From NCBI RefSeq assembly GCF_006539185.1, contig NZ_BJMN01000039.1:36732-100731 (forward strand): 64,000 bases of DNA. The letters run 5' to 3'. The stretch comes from Streptomyces gardneri. Lineage in GTDB: Bacteria > Actinomycetota > Actinomycetes > Streptomycetales > Streptomycetaceae. Positions 26,108-34,526 of the stretch are shown here, one piece after another (position 1 is the stretch's first letter; every line of letters starts with the position of its first letter). A program made the translations under genes and the position numbers. The notes beneath the pieces were generated by a model. It had not been told where the DNA came from, did not search any database, and saw nothing but the letters and a program-made list of their open reading frames with translations.

Positions 26108-29100
26108 TCAGGTGTCGGGCAGCAGTGCGCGCAGGCGGTCGGCGTCGGGCACTTGGAGCCGTTCGTCGATCGCGAGGGCCTGGCGGAGAAGCGTACGGCT
26201 CTCGGGGACGGACCCCAGGGATGCGAGTGCTCGCCCGGCGCCTTCGAGGGCGCGGGCCTCGTCATAGGGGGAACGGATCTCGCGAGCGAGGGCAAGAGCA
26301 GCCTGGTAGCAGTCCAGAGCCTTCTCCGGGGATTCCTCGGCGAGCCGGAGGTCACCCAGGATGACGAGGGCGGTCGTCCTGCCGCCGCGGTCCTGTGTCT
26401 GCGTGCAGAGTTCCACGCTCGCCAGCGCGAGGTCGAGGGCCTCCGCGTGGGTGCCGAGGGCGGACCTTGCCTCGGCCAGGTGCATCATCACGTACGCGCG
26501 CCCGAAGGGGCTGCCCAGTTCCTCGCAGATGTCGAGCGCCTCGTGCAACCCTTGCGCGGCATCCGCGGGACGGCCGAGGCGCAGTTGCACACGGGCCAGA
26601 AACGTGAGGGCCTGCGCCACGCTCAGCCTGCCTCCGATGTCTCGGCACAGCCGCAGGGCCCGAGCTATCGTGCTGGCGGCTTCCTCGTACGCGCCGAGCA
26701 GTCTCAGCACGTCGCCGAGATCGGTGAGGGCGTTCGCCACCCCCAGCGGAACGTCGAGGCGCTCGAAGAGGGCGACGGCTTCGCGATGACGGGCGACAGA
26801 CTCGGTGTACCGTCCGGTGGATCTGAGGACGTCACCCAGGATGGTGAGGGCATTGGCATGGCTGACGTCCTCCCGTTCCCGGCTCAGATCCAAGGAGCGC
26901 TCCAGACTCGATGCCGCTTGAGCGTAGTCACCGGTGAGCTGCTGGGCGTGGCCGAGTTCGATCAAGACGGCGGCCTGGCCTTTCATGTCCCCTGTGCCGG
27001 CGAAGCACGCGAGCGCGTCCCGTAGGGTGCCGATGGAGTCACTGAACCGTCCCGTCAGCCGTAGAACCCTTCCGAGCCCACACAGCGCGATCCCCTCCCA
27101 ATGGCGGTCACCCACCTCGCGAGCGGTCGTGAAGGCCTGGCGGAACCCCGCTTCAGCCGGCTCGTAGTGACCACGCATGCACTCGATCATCGCCTTGTTG
27201 TGGTCGGCCACCGCCCGCATGGTGAGGTCGCCCGTCACCACGGCCGCATCCCGGGCCGTCCCGTGGAGCACCAGCGCATCAAGCCAGTGGCCGTTCACCC
27301 GCAGAAACTCGGCCATCGCGGCGGGCAGGCGCGTCGCATGGACCATGTGCCGCCGGTCGGCGGCGTACTCGACCGCCGCCCGCAGGTTCTCCCGCTCGAC
27401 CCGCATCCAGGCCGTGGCGTCCTCGACGTCGCGGAAGACGGGCAGCGCTGGGGGGAGGCTCGGTGTGCGAACGAGCTCCGGGGCGGCGAAACGTGCCATG
27501 TGGCGGTCGGCTTCGGTCGTGGCGTGCAGGTAGTAGTCGAGCAGGCGCTCCACAGGAGCCGTCGTGTCCTCGACGGCACCGGCCCGGGCGTAGGCGCGGA
27601 CAAGGTCGTGCATGCGGTAGCGGCCCCGTGCCGGTTCCTCCAGGAGGTGCTGACTCTCCAGGTCCTCCAGGAGTGCGCGGGCGGCACCGAGGGAGATGCC
27701 CTCGATGGCCGCGGCGGCGTAGGCGTCGAAGCAGTCCCCCGGTACGAGCCCGAGCCGCTGGAACAATCGTCGGCTCTGCGGCGAGAGTCCCCGGAAGGAG
27801 AGATCGAAGGCTGCGGCGACGGAGGCGTTCTCGGAGGCCAGGGCGTCGAGCTTGCCGTGAGCGGTGCCGAGGTCGAGTACGAGGTCTGCCGGGGACCAGG
27901 TGGGGCGGTGGCGCAACCGGGCGGCCACGAGCTGGATGGCGAGGGGCAGGTGGCCGCACAGAGCGGCAAGTTCGCGGACCGTCGGATCGTCGGCCGTGAC
28001 GTCCGGCCGTGCCGCCTTGGCCACGAGCAAGTGCACGGCCTCGGCCGGGGTGAGAAGCCCCAGGCTCAGGGGCGTCGCGTCGGTCAAGGCCTCCAGCCGG
28101 CGGCGGCTGGTGACGAGGACCATCGAGCCGGGCGTCCCGGGCAGCAGCGGTTCTACTTGGCCGCTTCCGCTGGCGTCATCGAGCAGGACCAGGACGCGGC
28201 GGCCGGCGACGCGGCTGCGCCACAGGCCGGCCAGCGCGGCAGGGTCGGCCGGAAGGTGCTGAGGGCTCTCGCCGACGGCGAGCAGCAAGGTGGTCAGCGC
28301 GTCCACCGGATCCACTGGTGAGGTTCCTGGGGTGTGGGCGTGCAGCGGCAGGAAGATCTGGCCGTCGGGGAACGTCTCCGCGAGCCGGTGCGCGACGTGG
28401 ACGGCCAGCGCCGTCTTGCCGATCCCCGGCATGCCGTCGACCGCGTGGATGCCCACCACGCCGGGCAGGCCACCGGAATCGCGCCTGGCGCCGGCCAACA
28501 GGCAATCGATCTCCATCGCCCGGCCGGTGAACACGGCCACGTCCCGGGGCAAGGCGTTCGGCACGGCGAACTCGAACGCGCCTGGCGAGGAGCGCACCGT
28601 CGCGGCCGTTGCGTGTGGCTCGGGCAGCGGTTCGTCGTCGAGTGCCTCTTGATAGGCGAGACGGACCGTCGGCCCAGGCTCGACACCCATGGTGTCGACA
28701 AGTCTGCGACGCAGGCGGTGATAGACGTCCAGGGCCTCGGCCGTTCTGCCGGTTCGGTGCAGCACCTGAAGGAGTTGCGCGTGGAAGGACTCCCGTAGAG
28801 GGAACTCCTGGGTGAGGCCGGTGAGCTCGGCGAGCAGCTCGGCGTGGCGGCCTTGGCGGAGCACAGCATCGCCCCGCAGTTCGACGGCCTGCAGGCGGGC
28901 CTCATGCCACTCGGCCACCTGAGCCACGGCGTCGAAGGTCAGGGTCGGGAATTCGGCCAAGGGGTCGCCGCGCCAGAACGACAGTGCGGCGTCCGCCTCG
29001 CGGCCCACGCTCTGCCAGTCCGCCGCGAGCCGAGCGTTGTGCGCCGCCTCCACACGCCGGGTGAAGAGCCGATGGTCCAGCTCTTCTTCCTCGACGCCCA

Positions 29101-29365
29101 GCACCAGACCGCCCGCCCCGCTGCGCACTCGCGAGGCGTCACCCAGTGAACGCCTCAACCGCATCAGGTGGTTGTGCAACGAGGCGCGGGCCCTGACCGG
29201 GGGCCGCCCGTCCCACAGGAGCGCTTCGATCCGGTCGTAGGAGACGCTCCGGTTCGGGTCCAAGAGCAGCGTGGCCAACAAGGCTCTGGGCATGGAGGCG
29301 TTGGGCGCGCGGTCCACTCCCTTGCCGTCGTGCACGGTGAGCACGCCAAGCAGCCCGAACCTCAT
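26108..29365 (-). CDS. AfsR/SARP-type regulator with NB-ARC and TPRs
   Basis: A 1085-residue protein. ATG 29365 follows ACGGGGGTGGGG. Order: an OmpR-like winged helix (MRFGLLGVLTVHDGKGVDRA to RRSLGD), a bacterial transcriptional activator domain (about 95-245, ending LVDTMGVEPGPTVRLAYQEA), NB-ARC with P-loop DGMPGIGKTALAVHVA and VLVLLDDASGSGQ, then a long TPR array (GLGRVLRLTGRFSDSIGTLR and similar). This is the AfsR architecture, which activates secondary metabolism or morphogenesis genes. It is a lone gene with no cluster-specific partner adjacent, so its targets are unknown. Confidence 0.92.
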   Translation of the reverse strand: MRFGLLGVLTVHDGKGVDRAPNASMPRALLATLLLDPNRSVSYDRIEALLWDGRPPVRARASLHNHLMRLRRSLGDASRVRSGAGGLVLGVEEEELDHRLFTRRVEAAHNARLAADWQSVGREADAALSFWRGDPLAEFPTLTFDAVAQVAEWHEARLQAVELRGDAVLRQGRHAELLAELTGLTQEFPLRESFHAQLLQVLHRTGRTAEALDVYHRLRRRLVDTMGVEPGPTVRLAYQEALDDEPLPEPHATAATVRSSPGAFEFAVPNALPRDVAVFTGRAMEIDCLLAGARRDSGGLPGVVGIHAVDGMPGIGKTALAVHVAHRLAETFPDGQIFLPLHAHTPGTSPVDPVDALTTLLLAVGESPQHLPADPAALAGLWRSRVAGRRVLVLLDDASGSGQVEPLLPGTPGSMVLVTSRRRLEALTDATPLSLGLLTPAEAVHLLVAKAARPDVTADDPTVRELAALCGHLPLAIQLVAARLRHRPTWSPADLVLDLGTAHGKLDALASENASVAAAFDLSFRGLSPQSRRLFQRLGLVPGDCFDAYAAAAIEGISLGAARALLEDLESQHLLEEPARGRYRMHDLVRAYARAGAVEDTTAPVERLLDYYLHATTEADRHMARFAAPELVRTPSLPPALPVFRDVEDATAWMRVERENLRAAVEYAADRRHMVHATRLPAAMAEFLRVNGHWLDALVLHGTARDAAVVTGDLTMRAVADHNKAMIECMRGHYEPAEAGFRQAFTTAREVGDRHWEGIALCGLGRVLRLTGRFSDSIGTLRDALACFAGTGDMKGQAAVLIELGHAQQLTGDYAQAASSLERSLDLSREREDVSHANALTILGDVLRSTGRYTESVARHREAVALFERLDVPLGVANALTDLGDVLRLLGAYEEAASTIARALRLCRDIGGRLSVAQALTFLARVQLRLGRPADAAQGLHEALDICEELGSPFGRAYVMMHLAEARSALGTHAEALDLALASVELCTQTQDRGGRTTALVILGDLRLAEESPEKALDCYQAALALAREIRSPYDEARALEGAGRALASLGSVPESRTLLRQALAIDERLQVPDADRLRALLPDT

Positions 29366-29584
29366 CCCCACCCCCGTGTGAACGCAGGGGCATCCCCCGC
29401 CTTCATCGTAGCGGCGCGATCCACGGCCGTGCGCGTTGCCGCCGTAGGGCATGTGCTCCGGGCGGGTTTCCGACCAGGCCAGCCGCGCATCCCGCCAGCC
29501 TTAACGCCGCACGTTAGACGGTTGTTAAGGAGAGTGAGGAGGATCGTCCCGTCGCTTCGATGAACATCTACTCAGGGGGAGTTC

Positions 29585-30049
29585 GTGCGGAATATCAAGC
29601 GTGCGGCTGCGTTGTTCGCCGCCGTGGCCACGGCGGCGGTGGGAGCCTTCGCAGCAGCTCCGGCCGCTTCCGCGGGAGCGGGGCCGACGTGTCCCAACGA
29701 CGGGTACAACCACCTGTGCCTCAACCTGTTCTACAACAGCAACTTCGGGGGCGCGGGCGAGACGTTCTGGGACAATCCCATTCCGGACTTCGGGCCGTAC
29801 AAGTTCGAGTGGCCCGGGCTCACGGACGCCGGACTGGGGCGCAGCGTCAAGAACAACGCCGCCTCCGGGTACACCCAAGTAAGGGGGTGGCCTTCGAAGA
29901 CATGGGCGACCATCTACTACAACAGCAACTACGGCGGGGCATGCGACGCGATTGCCCCCAACGCCAAGGCTTACCAGCTCCATTACACCTACAACAACAA
30001 CGCGTCCATGACGTGGGCCTACACGGGAACGTGCTACCAGTTCCAGTGA
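29585..30049 (+). CDS. Secreted crystallin-like protein (peptidase-inhibitor I36 type)
   Basis: A 154-residue protein. GTG 29585 follows CAGGGGGAG. The signal peptide ends ...APAASA. Two beta-gamma-crystallin-like repeats are visible: LCLNLFYNSNFGGAGETFW and WATIYYNSNYGGACDAI, typical of the I36 protease-inhibitor family exported by Streptomyces. It has four Cys for disulfides. Its TGA is 2 nt before the next ATG. It probably acts outside the cell as an inhibitor or structural protein. Confidence 0.8.
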   Translation: MRNIKRAAALFAAVATAAVGAFAAAPAASAGAGPTCPNDGYNHLCLNLFYNSNFGGAGETFWDNPIPDFGPYKFEWPGLTDAGLGRSVKNNAASGYTQVRGWPSKTWATIYYNSNYGGACDAIAPNAKAYQLHYTYNNNASMTWAYTGTCYQFQ

Positions 30050-30051
30050 GA

Positions 30052-31005
30052 ATGAATTCAGGCCTTCGCATTCTACTGCCGGCCTTGTCGCTCCTCGGCA
30101 TGACCACATGCGTTCCCGAGCCCGAATCGGCGTCTCGAGAAACCAGGGGGACGGCCTCGGTCACCACCGATTCTCCCGAAACCCCACCGGCCACGCGTGA
30201 GGCGTCCTCTCCGACCTTCAGCCTGCCGCTCGCGAAATACAGCTTCACGGCGACTCAGCACGCCAGGATCCAGGCCGCTGAAAACGCCCTGCTCAACGCG
30301 TGCGTCCGCAGGTTCGGAATCGTTGCCCGGGCACCAGTGCACGACGCGTCCGCGCCGCAACCTTCGGATCGACGTTACGGCCTTGTCCGGCTCCGCGAGG
30401 CCGAATCGGACGGCTACCACCTTCCGACCCGGAACGCGCCGGAAAAGCGGACGAGGATCGACGACGATCTCATGCTGGTTCTCCACGGGACGACGAATCC
30501 GCAAGCGCCGGCGAGGACAGCGACGCCCTCCCGGCCGACGCTTCCCGTTCTCCACGGGCGCCAGATCCCGAAGGGCGGTTGCACAAGGGAGGCAAACGAC
30601 AGAATCCACGCACCCTTCGCGCACCCCGAGGGCTCGGAGATCGCGAGCCTGATCAACAGCCGCGCCAACCAGGAATCTTCACAGGACGCTCGCCTGCGCG
30701 CGGTCTTCACCCGGTGGTCCTCCTGCATGAAGTCGTCGGGGTTCTCGTACGCGACCCCACTGGAGGCCATGTCGGACCACCGGTTCCTCGGCCCAGCCGT
30801 TTCCTCGCTGGAGAGGCGAACGGCGGTCGCCGACGTCATGTGCAAGGAGTCCGTCCAGCTTCCCCGGGTGTGGCTGTCCGTCGAATCGGAGAAGCAGCAA
30901 CCCCTGATCCAGAAACACCGCAAATCCCTCGACAAGTTGCACCTGATGCATCAAAGGAAGATGAAAGCGGTTGATGACATTCTCGCCACTGCGGCCGTCC
31001 GCTAG
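30052..31005 (+). CDS. Putative lipoprotein
   Basis: A 317-residue protein. ATG 30052 lies 2 nt after the crystallin-like gene; GTG 30046, overlapping that stop, is the alternative. The N-terminus MNSGLRILLPALSLLGMTTC is a signal with an imperfect lipobox Cys. A Thr/Pro/Ser spacer and a helical C-terminal half (FTRWSSCMKSSGFSYATPLE) resembling small Streptomyces secreted lipoproteins follow. Its function is unknown; the coupling suggests it works with the crystallin-like protein. Confidence 0.7.
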   Translation: MNSGLRILLPALSLLGMTTCVPEPESASRETRGTASVTTDSPETPPATREASSPTFSLPLAKYSFTATQHARIQAAENALLNACVRRFGIVARAPVHDASAPQPSDRRYGLVRLREAESDGYHLPTRNAPEKRTRIDDDLMLVLHGTTNPQAPARTATPSRPTLPVLHGRQIPKGGCTREANDRIHAPFAHPEGSEIASLINSRANQESSQDARLRAVFTRWSSCMKSSGFSYATPLEAMSDHRFLGPAVSSLERRTAVADVMCKESVQLPRVWLSVESEKQQPLIQKHRKSLDKLHLMHQRKMKAVDDILATAAVR

Positions 31006-31026
31006 ACGAGGAATTCGGGGGTCAGA

Positions 31027-31212
31027 GTGGATGTGATGGATCCTCGGATTCGCAGGCTTATGAAGGCGACCGCAGAAGACTTCACCATGGATTGCGATTC
31101 CCTCGCTCGTGCGGGACTACGAACCGGACAAGCGTTGAGGAGGGCGCGAGTCCTGGCCTCGTCGGCCGTGGGTGTCGCCATTGCGATCAGCTGCTGGCTG
31201 TTCATTCGCTGA
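31027..31212 (+). CDS. Small protein with C-terminal membrane helix
   Basis: A 61-residue protein. GTG 31027 follows CGGGGGTCAGA. It has an acidic/amphipathic N-terminal half and a C-terminal hydrophobic helix (VLASSAVGVAIAISCWLFI) ending at the terminus. It looks tail-anchored. It is in a probable operon with the two genes upstream. No family recognised. Confidence 0.5.
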   Translation: MDVMDPRIRRLMKATAEDFTMDCDSLARAGLRTGQALRRARVLASSAVGVAIAISCWLFIR

Positions 31213-31317
31213 GCCCGGCGTGGATAACTTGCGGCGCTGTCCGCCCCCCATGAAGGTCTCATCCGACCCGCCCATCCGAACGGCTTTCCCATCGCTACTT
31301 CCTACGGAGAAACCCAC

Positions 31318-31668
31318 GTGAAGTCCCTCAAGAAGACCGCGTTCGCTGCCTTGGCCACCGCAGCGATCACCATCCTCGCCATCACCCCCGCCACGGCCGG
31401 AACCTCGGGCCAACAGGCCAAGTACATCGACGGACGTGGCGACGTCTACTCCGTCTACATCTACGGCCAGAACCAAAACGACGAGTGGCTCGGCCACTGC
31501 TTCCAGACCCCCCATCGGGAGAACAACCTCGACGGCTGGTGGTGGTGGGGCAACGTCCGCGTCACCCCCTACTTCAGCAGCGACTGCTCCGGCGCCAACC
31601 TCGGGACCCACTCCTCCTGGTTCCCCTGGAACCAGGGCAGCGACAACTACGTCCAGATCGGCCTGTAA
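31318..31668 (+). CDS. Secreted Trp-rich small protein, paralogue 1
   Basis: A 116-residue protein. GTG 31318 follows ACGGAGAAACC. Signal peptide MKSLKKTAFAALATAA...ATAG. The mature part (about 88 residues) carries SGQQAKYIDGRGDVYSVYIY, two Cys and the strand LDGWWWWGNVRVTPYF. It is clearly paralogous to the product of the next gene. It looks like a small beta-sandwich; export is clear but the role is unknown. Confidence 0.75.
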   Translation: MKSLKKTAFAALATAAITILAITPATAGTSGQQAKYIDGRGDVYSVYIYGQNQNDEWLGHCFQTPHRENNLDGWWWWGNVRVTPYFSSDCSGANLGTHSSWFPWNQGSDNYVQIGL

Positions 31669-31787
31669 CACGCCTCCGCAGGAAGTCCACCACGCGCCGC
31701 CCTGCACCGTCACTTCTGTGGCGCACGGTTCCGCCATCCCGAGCCGACGACTCGTCATGTCGTACGGCTGACCCGAAAGGACACCCC

Positions 31788-32147
31788 GTGACCATCAAGA
31801 CCACGCTCGCAAGGATCGGCACCATAGCCGCCACCGGCGCGGCCCTTGCGGTGCTCGGCTCCGGCTCCGCGTTCGCCGGGACCAACGGCCAGCAGCTCCG
31901 CTTCTACGACACTCAGGGCGACACCTACTCCATCCGGGTAGCCGGTTGGAACCACGCCGACGAGTACACCACAGCCTGCTTCAACACCCCCGTCAAGGAC
32001 AACTACATCGGCGGCTGGTGGTGGAAGGGGAACCTGCACTGGGTCGGCTACTCGGGCGCCGGTTGCTCCGGCGAGGTCACCGTCGGCGAGAAGCAGGACT
32101 ACGTCGAGCCGAACCAGGCCGACAACTGGTGGTTCATCCACAGCTGA
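31788..32147 (+). CDS. Secreted Trp-rich small protein, paralogue 2
   Basis: A 119-residue protein. GTG 31788 follows CGAAAGGACACC. The signal peptide ends GSGSAFAG. It shares NGQQLRFYDTQGDTYSIRV and IGGWWWKGNLHWVGYSGAGC with the upstream gene, including both Cys. A tandem duplication has diverged to roughly 40% identity by eye. A transposase remnant follows. Confidence 0.75.
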   Translation: MTIKTTLARIGTIAATGAALAVLGSGSAFAGTNGQQLRFYDTQGDTYSIRVAGWNHADEYTTACFNTPVKDNYIGGWWWKGNLHWVGYSGAGCSGEVTVGEKQDYVEPNQADNWWFIHS

Positions 32148-32161
32148 CATACCTGAGCTGG

Positions 32162-32474
32162 CAGTCCGGCGCCAGGCCGCCGTTGGCAAGACCCTCACAT
32201 TCGCCGACGGCGGCTACTCGGAATCCGGACTGACCACCCCGCGACCGCCGCGAGCGCGGCCTGACCGAACGTCGCGGCTGGAAGGAGGAACACAGCAAGT
32301 CCCACAAGCAGGCACGGGCCCGCGTCGAGCACGTCTTCGTCATGGTGAAGACCAGGAAGATCCTCCGCGACTGCCGCCTCAAGGGCGACGGGATACACCC
32401 GCCACGCTCAGCACCGCCGCATGCACAACCTCGCCCTCGCTGGTCTTTACAGGCTCGGGCACGGTAGGCGGTGA
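32162..32474 (+). pseudogene. IS5-type transposase C-terminal remnant
   Basis: Segments in several frames spell FADGGYSESGL, HKQARARVEHVFVMVKTRKI then LRDCRLKGDGIH, and MHNLALAG. These match the DDE transposase end RARVEHVFARMKTWKILRDC of actinomycete IS5 elements. The N-terminal two thirds is gone. Confidence 0.7.
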
Positions 32475-32480
32475 TACACC

Positions 32481-32498
32481 GAGCGCTTTTTAGCGCTC
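32481..32498. terminator. Short hairpin
   Basis: GAGCGCT-TTTT-AGCGCTC, a perfect 7-bp stem. It could end transcription of the secreted-protein genes or the lost transposase. Confidence 0.45.
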
Positions 32499-32643
32499 TT
32501 TGAGCCCAGAGGTCTCCAGCGAGACGAAGACCGACCTCTGGCCACGGACCGAGACCGGGCCGGTTGACGGCGGCCGGGAGCCAGCCCTCAAGGCGATAAC
32601 CGGGTGATCATTGCTGACGCGGACAAGACCCTGCGAGCATGGT

Positions 32644-32930
32644 CTACCTGGTAAAGGAGTTCGCGAGACCGTCCATGACCAGGGTGAGCAGGTGGTCGCT
32701 GCGGGCGGCGATCGAAGGCGCCTGGTCGGAGACCCAGCTGAGGGCGTTGGGCAAGGCGAACAGGTCGGTGCCGTTCGCATCGGGGCGGATCCGCCCGGTT
32801 TCCTGGGCCACCCGCAGCAGTCGGCCGCTGGCCTCGCGCATGGCCAGGCATGAAGCGTGCAGGGCCGAATCCGGGTCGCCGAGCGTGGCCATCAGCGAAG
32901 CCGGCAGCCCCCGGAAGGCGCTGCCCCGGA
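32644..32930 (-). pseudogene. C-terminal part of a TetR-family regulator
   Basis: Readable residues FRGLPASLMATLGDPDSALH, MREASGRLLRVAQETGRIRP and HLLTLVMDGLANSFTR resemble the ligand-binding half of TetR/AcrR repressors. No helix-turn-helix is present upstream, where the frame becomes nonsensical. The flank 32931-33149 holds nothing recognisable. Confidence 0.6.
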
Positions 32931-33149
32931 GCTGGAGTCCGGCTGGTTCAGGACGGCTTTGGGAGACCTCCTTCGCCCTCCCCACCCCGCCGACAAGCGA
33001 CTGAACGTCGAACAGACAGTCGGTTGAGGAGGTGAAGGCGGGTGCCCAAGGCATGCGGGGCCGTCAGAGCGGGTGTGGCCCGGGACGGCGAGCGCAGTGG
33101 CACGCTCAGGGGCGGTCCCGTCGTCAGCTGTACAGGCAGCGGCAGTGGG

Positions 33150-33185
33150 CAGGGCCTGGCAGTCGGGGTGAGCTGCCAGGCCCTG
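33150..33185 (-). terminator. Hairpin terminator of the FG-GAP gene
   Basis: A 13-bp perfect stem CAGGGCCTGGCAG with a 10-nt loop, 21 bp past the stop at 33207 on the minus strand. Confidence 0.7.
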
Positions 33186-33206
33186 TGGGTGAGGTTGTGG
33201 TTGCTG

Positions 33207-34526
33207 TTAGCCGTGGTGGCGGTCGATGAAGTGGGTACTGGCGTACGACCAGGCGCCCGCGGTGGTGGTGGACCAGCTGACCTTGACGGGGTCGAAGGTG
33301 GCGTCCGGCTTGGTGAGCCAGGTGAACATCTTCACGGTGCCGTTGGTGTAGCCGTACATGGCGCCGATGTCGCCGCGGCCGTCGCCGTTGTAGTCACCGA
33401 CGACGGTCTTCATGGATCCGTACGTGAGGCTGCCGGCGGGGATAGTGAGTGCGGCGCGCGGGGCCACGAAGGTGCCGTCGGCGTTGCTCTCGAGGACGTA
33501 GGCGATGTCGCGGCCGTCCGGGTGGTCGAACCAGAAGAGGACGTCGTCGCGGCCGTCGGCATCGAAGTCGCCGGAGTGGACGTGGGTGATGGCCCAGTCG
33601 CCCCAGCCGTCGTGGGTGAATCCGGCAAAGGGGGCCGCGTAGCCGCCATTGGGCTGCCCCAGGAAGGTCCACACCTTGATGGCGCCACCGGCGTAGTCGT
33701 AGAAGACGGCGATGTCGTCACGGCCGTCGCCGTTGTAGTCGCCGGTCACGGTCTTACCCATGGCGCGGGTCCACGACGTGGACGTCCAGCTCTTGACCGG
33801 GGTGCCGAAGCCACCTTGCGCGTTGGCAACGAACGTGAACAGGGCGTCGCTGGCGTCGGAGTACTCGTACCAGGCGATGACGTCGTCGCGGCCGTCGCCG
33901 TTGGAGTCACCGGAGTGCAGGACAGCGCGTTCCCACTGCCAGGACGCGATGGGGCCGGTCCAGGTGGCGAACGGGGCCTGGAACGCTCCGTTGGGCTTGC
34001 CGAGGAAGGTCCAGAGCTTGGTCTCGGTGGCGTACTTGCGCATCACCGCGACGTCGGAAATGCCGTCGCCGTTGAAGTCGCCGGACACCTGCTTCATGGC
34101 GTTGAAGTCCCACTCGTCCGTGGCCGTGCGGGCCATCGAGGAGTGCGGGGCGGCGATGGAGCCGTCGGTGGTGCCCTCGAAGAGGTGCATGGCGTCGGTG
34201 CCGTCGGAGTGGACGTACCAGTTGCTCATGTCGGCGAAGCCGTCACCGTTGAAGTCGTTGCGGACCACGGTGCCGCTGGACCACTGGGAGACACCCTGCG
34301 CGGTGTACACGGTGAGGCTGCCGCGGTCGGTAAGGGCCGCGGTACCGCCTGCAGCGCTGGTCTTCGCTTCCCATAGGTTCGCGGTGTCGGCGGCGTTGCG
34401 GACGACGAGGTTGCCGGTGGCGTCGAGCAGGGCGGTGGCTCCAGCCCCGGTGGTGCCGGTGGACCACAGGGTCTTGCCCGCGTTGGAGGTGATGACGAGG
34501 TTGCCATCGGCCTTCATCGTCAGCTT
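33207..34526 (-). pseudogene. FG-GAP/VCBS repeat secreted protein, 5' truncated
   Basis: From KLTMKADGNLVITSNAGKTL the frame is continuous to 33207 (about 440 residues). It starts within a bulb-type lectin domain (DGNLV repeats). At least four FG-GAP-like calcium-binding repeats follow (DFNGDGFADMSNWY, DFNGDGISDVAVM, DYNGDGRDDIAVFYDY, DFDADGRDDVLFWF, DYNGDGRGDIGAMYGY). Such proteins are exported adhesin- or propeller-like proteins. The signal peptide is missing because the gene joins the ALF toxin gene head to head at 34527. Confidence 0.8.

Noticed and set aside
25808..27025. A 405-codon plus-strand open frame
   Set aside because: It is antisense to the AfsR-like regulator, whose protein sequence is unmistakable.
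33760..34526. 5' extension of the ALF toxin frame
   Set aside because: It runs antisense through the FG-GAP gene; its sequence has no ALF or signal-peptide character. The frame is open only because of GC bias.
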